A stretch of DNA of 7,727 nucleotides from Acidobacteriota bacterium (GTDB lineage: Bacteria; Acidobacteriota; Terriglobia; Acidiferrales; UBA7541): positions 1 to 7,727 of the forward strand of contig PKUY01000418.1 in assembly GCA_003131705.1 (NCBI GenBank), written 5' to 3'. A model generated the notes under the pieces. It was not told the DNA's origin, did not search any database, and worked only from the letters and a program-made list of their open reading frames with translations. The translations under genes were made by a program, and so were the position numbers. Of the stretch, positions 6,139 through 7,727 are shown one piece after another. Position 1 is the first letter of the stretch. Each line of letters starts with the position of its first letter.

Positions 6139-7215
6139 ATGTCCACTCTCGCGCAACAACCCCTCGATGAAACGAAGCTGCATGAATTCGTAATGAAAGC
6201 CGTCGGTGAAATGGGAGCCGCGATGAATGCAGCTTTGATCGTCGTGGGCGACAAACTCGGACTTTACAAAGCAATGGCCGGCGCGGGACAGATGACTTCG
6301 GTAGAGGTCGCCGCGAAAACCAAGACGACGGAGCGGTACGTACGCGAATGGCTGGCGGCGCAGGCTGCGGGCGGATTTGTTACTTATGACGCGGCGACCG
6401 GGAAATATACGCTTCCGCCCGAGCAAGCTATGGCGCTCGCGAATGAACAGAGCCCTGTTTTTCTCCCGGGCTTTTTCGAAGTGGTAGGCGCGTGTATGAG
6501 AGATGAGCCGAAAATTACGGATGCTTTTCGCACCGGAAAGGGTATGGGTTGGCACGAGCATGACCACGCGCTTTTTTCGGGGACCGAACGCTTCTTCCGT
6601 CCCAACTATCGCGCACATTTGATCGATGAATGGATTCCAGCGCTAGGCGACACAACCGCCAAACTTCAGGCCGGAGCACGCGTCGCCGATGTTGGTTGCG
6701 GCTTGGGAACTTCGACAATTCTAATGGCCGAAGCTTATCCGAAATCAAGTTTCGTGGGGTTCGACTACCATCCAAAGTCCATCGAGATGGCCAGAGAAGC
6801 TGCAGAGAAAGCGGGCGTTGCCGACCGGGTAAAATTCGACATTGCGAAAGCGAAGGATTATCCGGGCAAGGGCTACGACCTCGTTGCGTTCTTTGATTGC
6901 CTGCACGATATGGGCGACCCGGAAGGCGCGGCGCGACATGTGCTAGGAACGCTCGACGCAAATGGAGCGTGGATGATCGTGGAGCCTTTTGCGCACGATA
7001 AATTGGAGGACAATTTGAATCCGATCGGGCGAGTTTATTACGCGGCATCCACGATGTTGTGCACTCCGGCGTCCCTTTCACAGGAAGTAGGCCTAGGGCT
7101 CGGGGCGCAAGCAGGCGAGGAGCGCCTTAGGAAAATCTTGAACTCGGCGGGATTCAAGCGCGTTCGGCGCGCCGCGCAAACACCTTTCAATATGGTTTTG
7201 GAGGCCCGACAGTAG
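6139..7215 (+). CDS. SAM-dependent methyltransferase with N-terminal winged-helix domain (Rv2258c-like)
   Basis: A 358-residue two-domain protein. Residues about 12-95 form a helical winged-helix-like domain: DKLGLYKAMA, then EVAAKTKTTERYVREWLAAQAAGGFV, then a short beta wing YDAATGKYTL. In related small-molecule methyltransferases such a domain serves dimerisation and substrate shielding, not DNA binding. Residues about 105-170 hold the family-typical ALFSGTERFFRPNYRAHL linker. The class I Rossmann domain follows, with the SAM motif VADVGCGLG (182-190), an acidic ribose-binding Asp209 in FVGFDYHP, and FFDCLHDMGDP (251-261). The C-terminus carries the usual AGFKRVRRA strand region (337-345). 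Length agrees with the mycobacterial Rv2258c family (about 350 aa). The substrate is unknown and no neighbour reveals it. The gene has its own promoter and Shine-Dalgarno, is divergent from the glycosyltransferase, and ends 20 nt from a convergent gene. Confidence 0.88.
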   Translation: MSTLAQQPLDETKLHEFVMKAVGEMGAAMNAALIVVGDKLGLYKAMAGAGQMTSVEVAAKTKTTERYVREWLAAQAAGGFVTYDAATGKYTLPPEQAMALANEQSPVFLPGFFEVVGACMRDEPKITDAFRTGKGMGWHEHDHALFSGTERFFRPNYRAHLIDEWIPALGDTTAKLQAGARVADVGCGLGTSTILMAEAYPKSSFVGFDYHPKSIEMAREAAEKAGVADRVKFDIAKAKDYPGKGYDLVAFFDCLHDMGDPEGAARHVLGTLDANGAWMIVEPFAHDKLEDNLNPIGRVYYAASTMLCTPASLSQEVGLGLGAQAGEERLRKILNSAGFKRVRRAAQTPFNMVLEARQ

Positions 7216-7235
7216 AATTCAGAAGCGAGCTTGGG

Positions 7236-7727
7236 CTAGTTCGCGCGGCGGCGAGAAAAAACCCTTCGCAGCACGCGGTCGGCGGCCGCATTCAACTCGA
7301 GCTGAAATTTTCCAGCGGCGCGGCGGGCCTGTTCCATCAGCGACGGGTCCAGCAGCAAGGCGACGCGATCGACGAACGGTCCCGACGCGGGGGCGCGCGC
7401 AACACGCCTAGCCGGGCGCCTGGGCTCGCGGGCGGTAAGCTTCTCATATAATTCCAGATCGCGCCAAAATTCCTGAGCATCGTCGTCGCTCCAATCGAGA
7501 GACTGTCCGAGGGCCACGAAGAACTCCTCGCGAAAAAGGTCGAGAAAAGGGATCGCCAGTTCCAAGCTCGCTGTCTTCCGCTTTGGCTTCGACCGGGCGG
7601 ATTTCCTTCCCTTCAGCCCTTTCCTCTTTTTTTGCGGATGCTTGGAGGCTCGGACAGTGACGCTCACCTTCAGTCGAGATGGCAGTGCCGTTTCGATCCT
7701 CAAGACTGTAGCGAGAATCGATTCGCG
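7236..7727 (-). CDS. Hypothetical basic protein, probably 5'-truncated by the window edge
   Basis: I do not recognise this gene. The frame ends at a TAG (7236-7238) and remains open to the right edge. The only in-window start candidates are a TTG at 7701-7703 (155 aa) and a GTG 12 codons later. Neither has a Shine-Dalgarno, so the true start may lie outside. Counted from the TTG, residues 20-45 are a Lys/Arg-rich disordered linker. Residues 46-92 form an acidic, amphipathic helical segment (FLDLFREEFFVALGQ, then WSDDDAQEFWRDLELYEKL). A Pro/Arg/Ala-rich spacer follows at 93-107. A last helical region (108-150, FVDRVALLLDPSLMEQARRA...) ends in a very basic tail. There are no membrane segments and no catalytic motif. 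The composition suggests a nucleic-acid- or protein-binding role, but that is a guess. The balanced hydrophobic pattern and gene-like codon usage favour a real gene. Confidence 0.6.
   Translation of the reverse strand, partial: RESILATVLRIETALPSRLKVSVTVRASKHPQKKRKGLKGRKSARSKPKRKTASLELAIPFLDLFREEFFVALGQSLDWSDDDAQEFWRDLELYEKLTAREPRRPARRVARAPASGPFVDRVALLLDPSLMEQARRAAGKFQLELNAAADRVLRRVFSRRRAN

Noticed and set aside
6515..7081. Minus-strand open frame (188 codons) antisense to the methyltransferase
   Set aside because: The plus-strand methyltransferase has full family motifs, a promoter and a Shine-Dalgarno. The opposite frame is Arg/Pro-rich noise.
7216..7245. Possible bidirectional terminator between the convergent methyltransferase and hypothetical genes
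   Set aside because: The gap is only 20 nt. The best hairpin (GCGAGC/GTTCGC) is 6 bp with a G-U pair and 8-nt loop, runs into the coding end of the hypothetical gene, and lacks a T-tract.
1..7727. Search for CRISPR arrays, tRNA genes, insertion-sequence ends, toxin-antitoxin pairs or phage genes
   Set aside because: No direct-repeat array, tRNA-like cloverleaf, transposase motif or small two-gene toxin-antitoxin layout was seen. Nearly all of the window is covered by the genes described.

Overview
The window reads as chromosomal housekeeping DNA from a moderately GC-rich Gram-negative bacterium. Overall protein style, the Yip1-family gene in front of tgt and the SecD/SecF loop architecture suggest an acidobacterium (Terriglobia-like). 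That placement is inference from style and gene order, not from a marker-gene comparison.

Minus strand, right to left from 4720 to 1: a Yip1-family membrane protein (248 aa), tgt (queuosine tRNA modification), yajC, secD and the first 223 codons of secF, which runs off the left edge. tgt-yajC-secD-secF is the classic conserved order linking queuosine modification to the Sec accessory complex. YajC, SecD and SecF form the proton-driven inner-membrane module that pulls preproteins out of SecYEG on the periplasmic side. Here a Yip1-family gene sits directly before tgt, where queA often lies. Spacing is tight (14 nt Yip1-tgt, 109 nt tgt-yajC, 9 nt yajC-secD, 90 nt secD-secF), so co-transcription is likely.

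Upstream of that cluster, also on the minus strand, lies a membrane-anchored family 2/21-like glycosyltransferase (4805 to about 6010). It is divergent from a plus-strand SAM-dependent methyltransferase with an N-terminal winged-helix-like domain (Rv2258c-like, 6139-7215). A near-consensus sigma70-type promoter (TTGACT, 17 nt, TAGAAT) lies between them and drives the methyltransferase. It also argues that the glycosyltransferase begins at the GTG near 6010 and not at the upstream ATGs.

The right end holds a convergent, lysine/arginine-rich hypothetical gene on the minus strand. Its frame stays open to the window edge, so its true start is probably outside.

No tRNA, rRNA, CRISPR array, insertion sequence, phage gene or defence system was seen, and no gene-free stretch exceeds about 130 nt. 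I found no convincing undescribed system. The points most worth a second look are start-site and promoter architecture, an enlarged SecF periplasmic domain, the Yip1-tgt linkage and the unrecognised right-edge gene.
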